The notes beneath the pieces are model-generated. The model saw only the letters and a list, made by a program, of their open reading frames with translations. It had not been told where the DNA came from and did not search any database. This document shows positions 26,401-35,452 of a stretch of DNA of 64,000 nt, piece by piece. Position numbers and translations under genes: made by a program. How positions within the stretch are numbered: the stretch's first letter is position 1; the number at the start of each line of letters is the position of its first letter. Source of the DNA: Candidatus Kapaibacterium sp. (GTDB lineage Bacteria; Bacteroidota; Ignavibacteria; Kapaibacteriales; UBA2268); contig JAPLFL010000052.1 in assembly GCA_026390695.1 (NCBI GenBank), forward strand, positions 1 to 64,000, read 5' to 3'.

Positions 26401-26965
26401 AAATAGACTGAATGAAGCATGCGTGAGGCTGAGGGCGGGAATAAGCATCTTCGGATTTTAAAATTTCTTTTGTTTCAGGTTCCACATAATAATGTCCCTG
26501 ACCGCGGCCACTGATGCCGTAAGCATAGTTCAAACCGGTATTAAACCATTGAGGGGAGTTTGGAGCCGAAATCTGCTTCAGCAGCATAAAAGCTGTCTCG
26601 TCATAGAATATCTGAGAATCTTCGGTACTGTCGAAATACTTGTATTTATCACCCCAGTGCTGCCAGCAGCCAGCCATACGATGAACTACCTCTTTTATTG
26701 ATGTTTCGGCTCCCAAAATCTGCTTGCCGTTTTCATCAAGAATCGGTTTACCATAAGCATCAACCTGTGGGACTCCGGTTTTTCTGAAATATTTCTGGGC
26801 TAAAATATCCGTAGCTACCTGAGACCAACTACTCGGAACTTCGATATTATCCATGCGGAAAACTACGCTCCCATCGGGATTTCTCATCAATGATGTTCTT
26901 TTAGTATAGGTTAATAGCTCGTAAGGACTTTTTCCTTCTTTGGTAAATTTTCTTGTAAATTTCAT
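23444..26965 (-). CDS. nrdJ: Adenosylcobalamin-dependent ribonucleotide reductase (class II)
   Basis: Enzyme of 1173 residues that makes deoxyribonucleotides with a B12-generated thiyl radical, with or without oxygen. Active site: N452-P-C454-S-E456 with C454 as the radical cysteine, C465 ([10 protein letters not shown]) exactly 11 residues on, and C183 (HACFIQS) as its redox partner, matching the spacing in characterised NrdJ. Phosphate or barrel motifs [12 protein letters not shown] (near 134) and [20 protein letters not shown] follow. The C-terminal tail carries clustered cysteines ([20 protein letters not shown], then CGTTSGCS), the zinc-binding and thiol-exchange end of this long form. 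No NrdR site or cobalamin riboswitch is apparent upstream. Confidence 0.95.
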   Translation of the reverse strand: MKFTRKFTKEGKSPYELLTYTKRTSLMRNPDGSVVFRMDNIEVPSSWSQVATDILAQKYFRKTGVPQVDAYGKPILDENGKQILGAETSIKEVVHRMAGCWQHWGDKYKYFDSTEDSQIFYDETAFMLLKQISAPNSPQWFNTGLNYAYGISGRGQGHYYVEPETKEILKSEDAYSRPQPHACFIQSISDELIGEGGIFDLATREALIFKFGSGSGTNFSNVRAEGEILSGGGVSSGLMSFLKIFDRAAGAIKSGGTTRRAAKMVILNIDHPDIEEFIEWKAKEEEKVAALVAGSKVNATFMQAILEEAISNGSDRKENKKLNNLIQNALHRGVPLSYIERVLQMVDQGFTSLNLDIFDTHYEGKGYQTVSGQNSNNTVRITNEFMKAVEKDEMWELKWRTNDKTVKQIRARQLWEKINLNAWKSADPGLQYDTTINEWHTCPESGRINASNPCSEYMFLDDTACNLASLNLIKFLDEETGEFLVEDFRHAVRIWTTILEISVLMAQFPSKRVADLSYKFRTLGLGYANLGSLLMVSGIPYDSPEASAMTGAISALMTGEAYAASAEMAKEFGSFPEYELNKKHMLKVMRNHRRAALNASPVEYEDLTIKPMGIEPKYCPQYLHHAVRETWNKAIKNGEEFGYRNAQVTVLAPTGTIGLIMDCDTTGIEPDFAVIKYKKLAGGGYFKIVNQSVRRALQKLHYTDKQIEDIEKYCKGTGSLVGAPVINKKSLKEHGFTDEKINIIEEQLDNVFDIKFAFNKWTLGEEFFKKLGFTDQQLDDKDFNLLVALGYSEDEIEKANDYICGTMMIEGAPHLKTEHLPIFDTANKCGKKGQRYIAHFAHVQMMAAAQPFISGAISKTVNMPREATIADIGDVYMKSWKKMLKAIALYRDGSKLSQPLNSANYADLDEIISLGDEADLDETKGPKEIQEVIANRLQYQATRYKLPKKRHGHIREAYVGGHKVYLRTGEYDDGALGEIFIDMYKEGASFRGLLNSFAILASKALQYGVPLEELVDSFTFTRFEPAGYVEGHEAIKSATSILDYVFRSLGYDYLNRTDFVHVKAVDEEPDKSDDNSTLEPTATGQTHNVNSGLDFSPDKDIIDDRINDLVYADFPSGTVPKRNGNKLEKVKSYTEAKHQGYTGEQCNNCGSMRVRRNGSCTVCDDCGTTSGCS

Positions 26966-27239
26966 CAGTCTATTTCTTATAAATTGTTCATTCTTATTAA
27001 ATTATATACTTTATTGCGAAAAATTAATTTCTTTCAATACTAAAGTCAGGGTTTTCTTCAGAATTAGTTGTAACTAATCTTAAACTTTTTCAATTTGTTT
27101 GCATGAGGAAATCTCCCCCCCCTCAAATATGCAATACGAAATTAGCAAGAATATATTTCAAGTAAAAAAAAAGTTTTCCACAAAAAAGAGGAAGCAACAA
27201 CCAGAGCGTCGTTCCAGATAATAAAATTTATCCACATAC

Positions 27240-27674
27240 CTATTTTTCGAAACCAATTACAGTGATTTCAACTTCGGCAACTCCTTGGCTAAGCATTTCT
27301 ATTTCTATGGCAGCAGCTTTTGATAGATCAATTATTCGATCTCCAACAAAGGGACCACGGTCATTCACTCGGACAGTAGCGGTTTTCCCGCTATTAAGAT
27401 TTTTAACCGATAGCAAAGTTCCAAAGGCTAATTCTTTATGAGCTGCAGTCATTGCGTTATTCAGAAAGATTTCGCCATTGGCGGTCATTTTGCCATTGAA
27501 GCTATCGGCATAATAAGATGCTTTACCATAAAATTTAGCTCCAATAACCACATCAGAAGCCTGTTTTGAAAATTTAGAATTTTTCGTATAATCATTTATA
27601 GTTGAAGAAAACCGAATTCCGGAGCTGCACCCGAAAAGTGAAATAAAAAGTAAATTTAAAATTAAAATTCTCAT
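27240..27674 (-). CDS. RlpA-like septal ring lytic transglycosylase or DPBB lipoprotein
   Basis: Protein of 144 residues. The N-terminus MRILILNLLFISLFGCSSG is a lipoprotein signal with lipobox LFGC (Cys16). The double-psi beta-barrel follows: GKASYYADSFNGKMTANGEI, then MTAAHKELAFGTLLSV and TVRVNDRGPF, ending IIDLSKAAA. RlpA proteins cleave naked glycan strands at the division site in some species. The SPOR domain of larger homologues is absent. It lies alone upstream of nrdJ on the same strand with a 274-bp gap. Confidence 0.88.
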   Translation of the reverse strand: MRILILNLLFISLFGCSSGIRFSSTINDYTKNSKFSKQASDVVIGAKFYGKASYYADSFNGKMTANGEIFLNNAMTAAHKELAFGTLLSVKNLNSGKTATVRVNDRGPFVGDRIIDLSKAAAIEIEMLSQGVAEVEITVIGFEK

Positions 27675-27847
27675 ATTCGAAAATTAAGAAAAAATTGTGG
27701 GTAAATTGGCTTATCAATTATTTTAGTTAACTGACAAGCTTTTTCAAGATAATTCCACACTTTAAAAAATAAATCATTAGAACTTCACTTCAATTTATTT
27801 TTTTCTAATCATGTAAAATAATTCTTTAATAGTTAAAAAATTTTTAC

Positions 27848-27855
27848 TAATTTTG
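27848..27855 (+). promoter_or_regulatory. Candidate -7 element (TAATTTTG) for leader copy 2
   Basis: TAATTTTG matches TAnnTTTG. TTTA at 27825-27828 is one base from the TTTG -33 element at 19 bases spacing. The same TAATTTTG stands at the same place beside leader copy 1. Confidence 0.5.
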
Positions 27856-28060
27856 GAATGTAATTTAATTAAATAATTGTTATTTGTTATTTGGCAAACG
27901 AATTAATAAGGATGGGTGCGACTTTCAGGAGAAATTTATTTCTTCTCAAATCCAAAATCAAATCATAACTAATAAGTTTGAGATTATGTTGAAGGCATGA
28001 AAGTGTCGGGAAGGATGTAAAGGTGATTATGAAAGTTTAACTGCGGGTTGAACATATTTA
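27856..28060 (+). promoter_or_regulatory. Leader-like repeated element, copy 2
   Basis: Plus-strand match to the element at 22861-23043. The identical blocks are at 27960-27984 (25 nt) and 28014-28045 (32 nt); GGTGCGACTTTC is at about 27916-27927. Here the ACTTTC stem is weaker (AGGA loop, GAAATT), while AACT-AATA-AGTT is kept. It points toward the Cys-rich secreted protein about 200 bp downstream. Confidence 0.7.
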
Positions 28061-28161
28061 GTAACTCGCAAACTATTAACTACGGTTTAAGCTATAAAAA
28101 TTCGATTAAGTAAAAAAAAACTTAACCGGAAGGGATTAGCTTACCGGTCAAGCCGGCGTCT

Positions 28162-28192
28162 AACCGCTTCGTCTCACAAAAATGGAGCGGTT
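28162..28192 (+). other. Hairpin in the leader of the Cys-rich gene
   Basis: AACCGCT and AGCGGTT pair around a 17-base loop about 50 bp before the start codon. TTGACA overlaps its 3' side, so a promoter could begin here. Role unknown. Confidence 0.4.
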
Positions 28193-28241
28193 GACATGCA
28201 AATATAATAAAAATATTTGTAACTTTTATCAAAGGAAAACA

Positions 28242-28856
28242 ATGAAGAAAATAACTCTTCTTATCGTCTTGGCTGTCGTGGCCATGTTTAGCAGCTTTCA
28301 AGCGAAAGCTACTGCCAATTGCGAAGCACCATATCAAGAATGGCAAGGACCAATCACGGTCTGTGGTTGCGAGTATGATGTGGTTATCTGTTATAATTGC
28401 ACCATAACTCAACCATCAGTATTTAAATTCAAAAAGTGGAGCCAAGTTGATATTAACTGCACCCCAACTTGTAGTACTGATCAGCAAGTTTTTGATGCGT
28501 TGATTGCAAAAATTGCTGACGGGTCACTTTCAAATATGCTTTGTGGGACTCCTCCTCCGTGCGACCAAGGAGTAAGAACAATTCATTATGAAATCCCGCT
28601 TTGCTGGTATAAATACGGACTACCTGATGGCAGACCTGAATATAGAGAATGCGCTGATTCACCAATTTGTCAAATTGAATATACAATCTGCTGGAATGCA
28701 CAACTTGGCAAATACATCTCAACGCCGTGGGTTTATACATTACTTGGCAATTCCACTTGTTATGAAGTTTGTCCAAAATATGCTACTCAGGTTTTAGACC
28801 CTGTCGCCGGTTCAACTTCTGAATGTTTCCATTTTATTTCACAATGTTGTCAATAA
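28242..28856 (+). CDS. Cysteine-rich secreted protein of unknown function
   Basis: Protein of 204 residues. I start at the ATG at 28242, since AAAGGA lies 5 bases upstream and the product then begins with a clean signal peptide (MKKITLLIVLAVVAMFSSFQ, cleaved near AKA). The mature part holds about 20 cysteines in short motifs (VCGCEYDVVICYNC, CTPTC, PPPCDQG, FISQCC), suggesting many disulfides outside the cytoplasm. No sorting domain is present. A hairpin separates it by 57 bp from the large T9SS gene, likely the same transcript. Family not recognised. Confidence 0.75.
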   Translation: MKKITLLIVLAVVAMFSSFQAKATANCEAPYQEWQGPITVCGCEYDVVICYNCTITQPSVFKFKKWSQVDINCTPTCSTDQQVFDALIAKIADGSLSNMLCGTPPPCDQGVRTIHYEIPLCWYKYGLPDGRPEYRECADSPICQIEYTICWNAQLGKYISTPWVYTLLGNSTCYEVCPKYATQVLDPVAGSTSECFHFISQCCQ

Positions 28857-28867
28857 TTTTTCAGTAA

Positions 28868-28893
28868 AGGCTGCGGTTCTTATATCGCAGCCT
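28868..28893 (+). terminator. Hairpin between the Cys-rich gene and the large T9SS gene
   Basis: AGGCTGCG and CGCAGCCT make a perfect 8-bp stem. The following sequence is GATTATTT, not a strong T-run. It could be an attenuator allowing partial read-through to the next gene. Confidence 0.5.
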
Positions 28894-28913
28894 GATTATT
28901 TAAGGAGCCAATT

Positions 28914-31292
28914 ATGATACATCAATATATATATTTGATTTCAGAAAAAATAAAGTGCTATATTTTAAGTGCCGTACTCTTTTTCTTTTCTTTTCTTTTC
29001 AATTCTTATAGCCAGAAAACAGATATTGTACCGATTGGGGCACATTTATATGGTGTTGAGGCAAAAGGAGATACTATAGTTACTTATGGATCAGCCGGTA
29101 CTTTGCTTATTAGTTATGATAACGGTACAAACTGGATTCAGAGACAACTCAATTGTAGATCAGAAATAGCCCAAATATTTATTATCGATAAAAATATGTA
29201 TGCTTTTACGAAATATGGAGAGATTTTCGAATCAAATGATTGGGGAATTAATTGGACTACAAAAAAATTATTGTATGACATAGTTCACTGTGTTGCTATA
29301 AATGATAATGGTTATTTTATAAGGACAATGAATAAACTTTTAACATTGAACTTACAATTTGAAATTCAAAATACATTTAGTTTACATTCTGATTATTCCA
29401 GAAATATTGTTGATACAATGCCGAGATATAATCCTACTATTGTAAAATTTAAAGATAAATTAATTGTTGAAATTGATTCATCAAGTTATTTAATCTTTGA
29501 TAAAAATTTGAATATGATTGATACTATTTCTTTAAAAAAATTTGGATTTTGTACTATATGTAATGAAGGACACAATATTTTTGCGGATACAGATTATTTT
29601 TATTGCCAGAGTGAGGCTGCAATGTACAGAAGCAAAGACTTAATAAAATTTGAAAAGATAACTACAAATCAGAAGAATCATTATATTTACAAATTAATAA
29701 CTGATAAACTTTATTGTTTTAATAGATATTACGTTGATCAAATAAATTATCCTGATTCCTCTGTCCGAATTTGCCAATTGATTAAAAAAGACCCTACAAT
29801 GGGATCATATTTGAGGAGTTTTATTATTAATAACGAAAAATTAATAGTTGTTGGATTCAGTAAATATATAACATGTAATTATTTAAAAGATTCCATTCTG
29901 AATATCATTTCGGCTGTTTCAGATTATTCTCTTTATCAACTACCGATTCAAATTAATGATTCAACATTTCAGTTTCCTCAAAATAGAAATATGATAAATC
30001 CACTTATACTTTCATCTGCAAATAATGGTGCAACATTGTCAGCAAATTATGATGCGAATAAACCATTGGACTCAAAATACGATGTAAATAATATGCAACA
30101 GTTTTATTATGATGAGGATTTAAAACAAATTATTATTAAAGGGTTCTATTCAAATTTGCAAAATTATATTTTGCGATCAAAAGATTTTGGCACAACTTTC
30201 TCTTCAAATACAATTAAATCATTTTGGACAATTGAAACTTATGGCTTCCCGAATACAGTTTATTATCAAGCAAAACCAAGATATAATTTTATAAAAGTGA
30301 ACGGGAATTACATATTTCCAGGCAATAATAATGGTTTTGATTATCTAAAGAATAAATCAACTTGTGAAGCATATATCTATACAGTTGATACAAATTTTAA
30401 AATATTAACCGATATATATTTAAAAGACACTTTTGTTAATCGTGTTTTTTCAAAAGAAGAGAAGAATTTCGTTATTCACTGCATGAATTCTTTGGATACA
30501 AGTTTTTCTTTTAGCTACACCATCAATAGGGGCCAACAATGGAATATAATAAAAACATATACTTACAAAGAACTTTATACAGATTTTAGCGAGATAGTAT
30601 TTAATAATAAAATTTATGAAGCTGTTGTGTTATTTAATGATTCGACGCAGTCTTATTCATTGGATATTCTCGACTTAGATAATTATCAAATAAAAAGAGT
30701 TTGCGAAAATCTACCCAAAGTCCATAATGGTTTATACGTTAATGGAGGGATTAGTACTTTCTACGACTCAAATTTTGTTTATATATCATATGCAGATACG
30801 GTATTTTATACAAGAAATATTTTTGATCGCTCGAAATGGAAGTATTTCCTTTTACCTAACGGAGGATATTTATCAGCTTTATCAAAAAAGTATAAAGACA
30901 AAGTTTTTTGCACTTTTACTGATAGCATCGCTTATCAAAACACAAGTTGGCTTTATATTTCCGGTCTTGACACCACCACTTTCGTCGAAGACAACAAACC
31001 CGAAATTACTCCATATCTATGGCACTCTCCTCCTTATCCCCAACCATCTTCGAGTTTATCCCAATCTAGAATTTACTGGGACACAGGTGTTGATATTGAT
31101 TCAGACGATATTTCAGTCTATGATGTTTTTGGAGTAAAAATTCAGGGACGCGAGCACATCACAATAGAAAAACGGGCTGCATATAGCGGAATTTTAAATT
31201 GGGAATGTGCCGATGTTCCAATCGGAGTTTATCTGATCCAACTCAATCATGGAACGATTTCAATGACTCTTAAAGTGATGGTAAGTCAATAG
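28914..31292 (+). CDS. Large secreted YCF48/BNR-like protein with T9SS-type C-terminus
   Basis: Protein of 792 residues; AAGGAG lies 8 bases before the ATG. A membrane or signal segment spans about 14-33 (KCYILSAVLFFFSFLFNSYS). The body repeats photosystem-assembly (YCF48)-like and Asp-box strands: YGSAGTLLISYDNGTNWIQR, SNDWGINWTTK, RSKDFGTTFSS, TINRGQQWNI, typical of a beta-propeller. The C-terminus (ISVYDVFGVKIQG, then GVYLIQLNHG) is a diverged T9SS sorting domain. It is probably exported to the surface; its ligand is unknown. A shorter paralogue follows at 31376. Confidence 0.75.
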   Translation: MIHQYIYLISEKIKCYILSAVLFFFSFLFNSYSQKTDIVPIGAHLYGVEAKGDTIVTYGSAGTLLISYDNGTNWIQRQLNCRSEIAQIFIIDKNMYAFTKYGEIFESNDWGINWTTKKLLYDIVHCVAINDNGYFIRTMNKLLTLNLQFEIQNTFSLHSDYSRNIVDTMPRYNPTIVKFKDKLIVEIDSSSYLIFDKNLNMIDTISLKKFGFCTICNEGHNIFADTDYFYCQSEAAMYRSKDLIKFEKITTNQKNHYIYKLITDKLYCFNRYYVDQINYPDSSVRICQLIKKDPTMGSYLRSFIINNEKLIVVGFSKYITCNYLKDSILNIISAVSDYSLYQLPIQINDSTFQFPQNRNMINPLILSSANNGATLSANYDANKPLDSKYDVNNMQQFYYDEDLKQIIIKGFYSNLQNYILRSKDFGTTFSSNTIKSFWTIETYGFPNTVYYQAKPRYNFIKVNGNYIFPGNNNGFDYLKNKSTCEAYIYTVDTNFKILTDIYLKDTFVNRVFSKEEKNFVIHCMNSLDTSFSFSYTINRGQQWNIIKTYTYKELYTDFSEIVFNNKIYEAVVLFNDSTQSYSLDILDLDNYQIKRVCENLPKVHNGLYVNGGISTFYDSNFVYISYADTVFYTRNIFDRSKWKYFLLPNGGYLSALSKKYKDKVFCTFTDSIAYQNTSWLYISGLDTTTFVEDNKPEITPYLWHSPPYPQPSSSLSQSRIYWDTGVDIDSDDISVYDVFGVKIQGREHITIEKRAAYSGILNWECADVPIGVYLIQLNHGTISMTLKVMVSQ

Positions 31293-31375
31293 TTTTTAAC
31301 CTTGTTCCTAAGCTCCGGCTTGGGGACAAGATTTCAAAACAGAATAAAATATTTATTGATTAACTTGGAAAAAAA

Positions 31376-31729
31376 ATGTATAAAATAATTGCAATTTACA
31401 TTATCTTGAGTTTTAGTTTTATTGCTGCTCTGGCTGATCATCCGGTGCTTGAGGATATGGATTATTACCGCTTCAACACAAACTATAATGGCTCGGCTTA
31501 TAATGGCGCTTCCATTCTTGTTTATGGAGAAGCTGGTGTCATTGTTCGTTCAATTGACGGTGGCAAGAGCTGGGATCAGATTAATTTAAATGATTCGCTT
31601 AATATTCTTCTTTCTATCACAAATATCGGAACAGATTATTTTGGAGCTGCTCAGAATTATTTATTGAAGTCCATACAAATTTATATTTTATCCATGGTCG
31701 TGCAAAAAATACTTTGCGACTTTTTTTAG
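31376..31729 (+). pseudogene. Truncated YCF48/T9SS paralogue
   Basis: A signal peptide (MYKIIAIYIILSFSFIAALA) and the first propeller strands (GEAGVIVRSIDGGKSWDQIN, then IGTDYFGAAQNYLLKS) match the start of the family at 28914 and 52-58 kb. After LLKS the frame runs into the tail of an IS3 OrfA on the other strand and stops. No downstream part of the gene is found beyond the IS remnant. I read it as cut off by the IS. Confidence 0.75.
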
Positions 31730-32068
31730 TATATCTCTCTCTTGACTCAATCGTGCATTTTCTTTTTTCAAATACCGTATTTCTTCTTCTTGTGGACTAA
31801 GTTTGCCTTTACCTGGAAAAGCTCCTGTTTCTTTTGCTTGCAATCTGCTTTTCCATTTAGAGAGCAATTGCTCATTAACTCCCAAATTTCGAACTACTTC
31901 GCTAATTCTCTGCCCCTTTTCTGTAATCATTGATACAGCACTGATTTTAAATTCTCTGCTGTAAACCTTTCTCTGTGTCGTAGTTCCCATTTTAAATCCT
32001 CTAATTAGTGAAAAAACTTTGATAATTCAATTTTCATGCCTTATCCCTGTGTTCACTTTTCAGGGACA
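31670..32068 (-). mobile_element. IS3-family remnant (OrfA only)
   Basis: Minus-strand remnant. Its left end is a TG-start sequence (TGTCCCTGAAAAGTGAACAC on the minus strand, from 32068), followed by orfA. Just after the A7G run near the orfA end, where OrfB would begin by frameshifting, the element breaks off into the truncated host gene. No OrfB and no right end are found. The inner boundary is approximate. Confidence 0.65.
31688..31990 (-). CDS. IS3-family transposase OrfA
   Basis: Protein of 100 residues with the usual OrfA layout: an HTH (KVYSREFKISAVSMITEKGQ, then RISEVVRNLGVNEQLLSKWK) and a leucine-zipper region (EEIRYLKKENARLSQERDIL). OrfA binds the IS ends; transposition needs the OrfAB fusion made by frameshifting, and OrfB is missing, so the element cannot move on its own. 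It ends KKVAKYFLHDHG, past the usual slip site. Confidence 0.88.
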   Translation of the reverse strand: MGTTTQRKVYSREFKISAVSMITEKGQRISEVVRNLGVNEQLLSKWKSRLQAKETGAFPGKGKLSPQEEEIRYLKKENARLSQERDILKKVAKYFLHDHG

Positions 32069-32317
32069 TTTCAATGACTTTATACATTTATAATTTTTTA
32101 ACTTGGGACAAATTTAAAACCGAGCCAGTGTATTGATTAGTAATTTCATTACATATAATCCCTAAAAACATCCCTGCCAAGCCATGCCATTGTGTCATTG
32201 TTTTTGAATTGGCATAGTTTTTATGTATTGAGATTTATGTTTTAATCGTTCAAAGGATTTGCGATTATTTGAAATATGTAAAATAAATTTTTGTTTTAAA
32301 CTTATAGGTATCAAAAT
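31991..32317. other. Intergenic region before dnaK
   Basis: The first ~80 bp are the end of the IS3 remnant. The rest is AT-rich with no gene. I see no CIRCE operator (TTAGCACTC-N9-GAGTGCTAA) before dnaK and no clear promoter. Confidence 0.55.
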
Positions 32318-34240
32318 ATGGGAAAAATTATTGGAATTGATCTGGGAACTACTAACTCCTGCGTTGCAGTTATGGAAGGCTCCACGCCAACTGTAATTGC
32401 AAATGTTGAAGGCTCGCGTACAACTCCTTCAATGATCGGCTTTGCTAAAAATGGCGAACGCCTTGTTGGGCAATCCGCTAAAAGACAAGCAGTTACTAAT
32501 CCTAACAACACTGTTTATTCAATCAAACGCTTTATGGGACGTCGCTTAGATGAAGTTAGCGAAGAATGCTCAATGGTTCCTTATAAAGTTGTGAAAAGTC
32601 CGGACGGCCAATCAGTCAGAGTAGATATTGAAGGCAGAATGTACTCTTCACCCGAAATCTCTGCAATGGTACTTCAGAAAATGAAACAGACCGCAGAAGA
32701 ATTTTTGGGAACAAAAATCACCGAAGCTGTAATAACAGTACCTGCTTACTTCAATGATGCACAGCGTCAGGCAACCAAAGATGCCGGTGAAATTGCCGGT
32801 TTATCTGTCCGCAGAATTATCAACGAGCCTACCGCCGCTGCTTTGGCTTATGGCTTGGATAAAAAAGGTAAAAATATGACTGTGGCTGTTTATGATCTTG
32901 GTGGCGGAACATTTGATATTTCGGTTCTTGAGATTGGCGATGGCGTTTTTGAAGTTAAATCAACAAATGGGGACACACACCTTGGCGGAGATAACTTCGA
33001 CCAGAGATTAATTCATTTTCTTGCGGATGAATTTAAACGTAATGAAGGTATTGACTTACGAAATGATCCAATGGCACTCCAACGTTTGCGCGAAGCAGCC
33101 GAAAAAGCAAAAACCGAGCTTTCGCAAATGCTTTCAACTGACGTAAATCTCCCGTTTATTACCGCAACAGCAGATGGCCCGAAGCATTTAAATATAAATC
33201 TTACACGTGCAAAATTTGAAAATCTTTGTCAGGATTTATTTGAGAAAACAATCAGACCTGTCGAACAGGCACTTAAAGATGCCAAAATGACACCATCTCA
33301 AATTGATGAAGTTATTTTAGTTGGCGGTTCAACTCGTATTCCAAAAATTCAAGAACTTGTTAAGAATTTCTTCGGTAAAGATCCTTCCAAAGGAGTAAAT
33401 CCTGATGAAGTTGTTGCAATCGGTGCTGCAATTCAGGGCGGCGTTTTGTCAGGAGATGTAAATGACGTTTTATTACTTGATGTTACTCCGTTATCGCTTG
33501 GTATTGAAACACTTGGTGGCGTTATGACTCCGATGATTGCTGCAAATACAACTATCCCGACACGCAAAACAGAGATTTTCTCAACCGCTTCGGATAGTCA
33601 GACTTCGGTTGAAATTCATGTTCTTCAGGGAGAAAGACAATTAGCTCGCGATAATCGTTCACTTGGACGCTTCCACTTGGATGGTATTCCACCTGCACCT
33701 CGCGGTATTCCACAAGTTGAAGTTACATTTGATATTGATGCAAACGGTATATTAGCCGTAAACGCAAAGGATAAAGCAACTAACAAAGAACAAAATATTC
33801 GCATTGAATCATCGAGCGGACTTTCGAAAGATGAAGTCGAGAAAATGAAACGCGACGCTCAAGCAAATGCTGCCGATGATCGTAAGAAAAAAGAAGAAGT
33901 AGAAACCAGAAATCAGGCAGATGCCCTTGTATATTCTACCGATAAACAGCTCAAAGAAATTGGCGATAAAATTCCTGCTGAACATCGTAAAAATATTGAA
34001 GATGCCAAGGAAAAATTAGTTCAGGCTCTGAAAGACAATCCTGCCGGAATAAGAGCAGCTATGGACGAATTAAATAATGTCTGGAGCACTGCATCAACCA
34101 ATATGTACCAAAAACAATCCGATTTCCAAGGGCAGCCCGATCCTGGAGCAAATCCAGCCGGTGCCCCTAATGCTGGCGGATCCGCAGGAAGTCAGCCAAA
34201 CGTAGAAGAAGCGGATTATACAATTGTGGATGATAAATAA
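32318..34240 (+). CDS. dnaK: Chaperone DnaK (Hsp70)
   Basis: ATP-driven chaperone of 640 residues that binds unfolded segments with DnaJ and GrpE. The ATPase domain begins [36 protein letters not shown] and [14 protein letters not shown] are the phosphate and adenosine motifs. The linker is [14 protein letters not shown], then the substrate domain ([19 protein letters not shown]) and a helical lid. The disordered tail is Gly/Pro/Ala-rich and ends [11 protein letters not shown]. Length is standard. It is not in a grpE-dnaJ operon here and is followed by a strong terminator, so it is transcribed alone. Confidence 0.97.
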   Translation: MGKIIGIDLGTTNSCVAVMEGSTPTVIANVEGSRTTPSMIGFAKNGERLVGQSAKRQAVTNPNNTVYSIKRFMGRRLDEVSEECSMVPYKVVKSPDGQSVRVDIEGRMYSSPEISAMVLQKMKQTAEEFLGTKITEAVITVPAYFNDAQRQATKDAGEIAGLSVRRIINEPTAAALAYGLDKKGKNMTVAVYDLGGGTFDISVLEIGDGVFEVKSTNGDTHLGGDNFDQRLIHFLADEFKRNEGIDLRNDPMALQRLREAAEKAKTELSQMLSTDVNLPFITATADGPKHLNINLTRAKFENLCQDLFEKTIRPVEQALKDAKMTPSQIDEVILVGGSTRIPKIQELVKNFFGKDPSKGVNPDEVVAIGAAIQGGVLSGDVNDVLLLDVTPLSLGIETLGGVMTPMIAANTTIPTRKTEIFSTASDSQTSVEIHVLQGERQLARDNRSLGRFHLDGIPPAPRGIPQVEVTFDIDANGILAVNAKDKATNKEQNIRIESSSGLSKDEVEKMKRDAQANAADDRKKKEEVETRNQADALVYSTDKQLKEIGDKIPAEHRKNIEDAKEKLVQALKDNPAGIRAAMDELNNVWSTASTNMYQKQSDFQGQPDPGANPAGAPNAGGSAGSQPNVEEADYTIVDDK

Positions 34241-34272
34241 GTTCATAAAGTTATAAATTAAGACGAAAATAT

Positions 34273-34312
34273 ATCCTTCCCGGATTTCGATTTGGGAAGG
34301 ATTTTTATTTTT
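34273..34312 (+). terminator. Rho-independent terminator after dnaK
   Basis: ATCCTTCCC and GGGAAGGAT form a perfect 9-bp stem followed directly by TTTTTATTTTT, about 32 bp after the stop. Confidence 0.92.
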
Positions 34313-34484
34313 ATTTGGATTTATAAATTCTTTTTCTTAATTTTGAATAATTGAATTAATTTTGTAACGTTCTTTGATTTGATTATTCGTTCTTGAAAAT
34401 AAATTGGTGGAGTCCAGAACCCACTCTAAAAAAACGGGGCGTTACCGAAAAGCCATACGAGTAGGAATCTTCATTGGAGGTATT

Positions 34485-34826
34485 ATGGATTGGTTTCTTA
34501 TGGTTTTGAAAAAATACGCAGTGTTTGAAGGCCGTGCCAGACGTAAAGAGTACTGGATGTTTACCTTAATCTGGATAATTATTTCAGTAGTTCTGACAAT
34601 TATCGATACAATTATTGGAACAATGGTTTTGAATCTAATAGTGTCATTAGCTCTCGTTATACCGAGTTTAGCATTAAGTGTAAGAAGGTTGCACGATGTC
34701 GGGAAGAGCGGCTTCATGATTTTTATTGCTTTGATACCAATTATTGGATTTCTGATCTTGTTATTCTTTGCAGTGAAAGAAGGCGATCAGGGAGATAATC
34801 AATATGGTCCCGATCCAAAGGCTTAA
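34485..34826 (+). CDS. DUF805 membrane protein
   Basis: Protein of 113 residues. The start is the ATG at 34485 because GGAGG lies 5 bases upstream and the DUF805 consensus begins there (MDWFLMVLKKYAVFEGRARR). R-R-K-E-Y-W, several membrane helices (LIWIIISVVLTIIDTIIG, LNLIVSLALVIPSLAL), the signature SVRRLHDVGKSG and the end GDQGDNQYGPDPKA are all present. Members such as YhaH have no proven function. It stands alone; the ~170-base leader after dnaK shows GGTGGAGTCC and GGGGCG patches without a known element. Confidence 0.87.
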   Translation: MDWFLMVLKKYAVFEGRARRKEYWMFTLIWIIISVVLTIIDTIIGTMVLNLIVSLALVIPSLALSVRRLHDVGKSGFMIFIALIPIIGFLILLFFAVKEGDQGDNQYGPDPKA

Positions 34827-35452
34827 TCAAGTTTTAAGGTGAGTTAATATTTGATAAATTAATTACTATTTTTCCTCCGTTCGGTAGCATAGCCGACGGA
34901 GGGAATTTAATGCAGGATGGAAGTAGAAATTAACTTCGTTAACTAAAGAGTCAATGACACCACAGTATTTTTCTCCCAAATTTTTCATGCACTTACAATA
35001 GTGTCATTGGTAACATCCGATGTGAGAGAAATTCTATCTGAAAGGAAATTGTGCAACCTACTGTTCTTTTAAAAAAATATGACAAATTTAATAATGTGAT
35101 GTCCTTTTTATATAGAATAATACTTTAAATAATACCATTGAATTTCAACTCAATTATTCTTTTTTCAGACTAAAAAGTTTTATAAGTGTAACCAAAAAAT
35201 AAATATAGCGGTTATTCACAGCCACTGGAAGCTGCTGTACTTGCTTTAACTAATTTATTAACCTTTATTAGAATGAGCTTATTTATATTCATATTGGAAA
35301 TAAAAAATATTCTTGTTTTGGGATTATATTACTTTCTGTTTTTAAAGAAGATTATTATATTTTTTTTTATTATATTTGTATCGAATAGTTTTGGTTAGTT
35401 TATGGTTAAATGAAATTTAAATAATTATAGAGAGATAAAAAGGTATTAAGTA
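34827..35452. other. Intergenic region before the envelope gene run
   Basis: No gene in 626 bp. CCTCCGTTCGG and CCGACGGAGG form a hairpin at about 34876-34906, probably ending the DUF805 transcript. CAATGACAC at about 34951 and GTGTCATTGG at about 35005 are an inverted pair. The last 200 bp are very AT-rich and likely hold the promoter for the OmpA-like gene. Confidence 0.55.
34876..34906 (+). terminator. Hairpin after the DUF805 gene
   Basis: CCTCCGTTCGG pairs with CCGACGGAGG with one bulge; a short AATTTAAT follows. Terminator-like but lacking a clear T-run. Confidence 0.5.

Larger units (their letters stand above)
27675..28241. other. Intergenic region with leader copy 2 and hairpins
   Basis: Divergent region between rlpA and the Cys-rich gene. 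It holds the second copy of the leader-like element (27856-28060), its promoter-like TAATTTTG and a 7-bp stem hairpin AACCGCT/AGCGGTT at 28162-28192. No gene seen. Confidence 0.65.

Noticed and set aside
22861-28060. Cobalamin riboswitch near nrdJ
   Set aside because: The leader element has no B12-box-like GCCACTG, and neither copy is directly upstream of nrdJ in its orientation.
34409-34440. tRNA-like or structured patch before the DUF805 gene
   Set aside because: GGTGGAGTCC and ACCCACTC hint at a folded end, but no acceptor, D or anticodon arms can be drawn.
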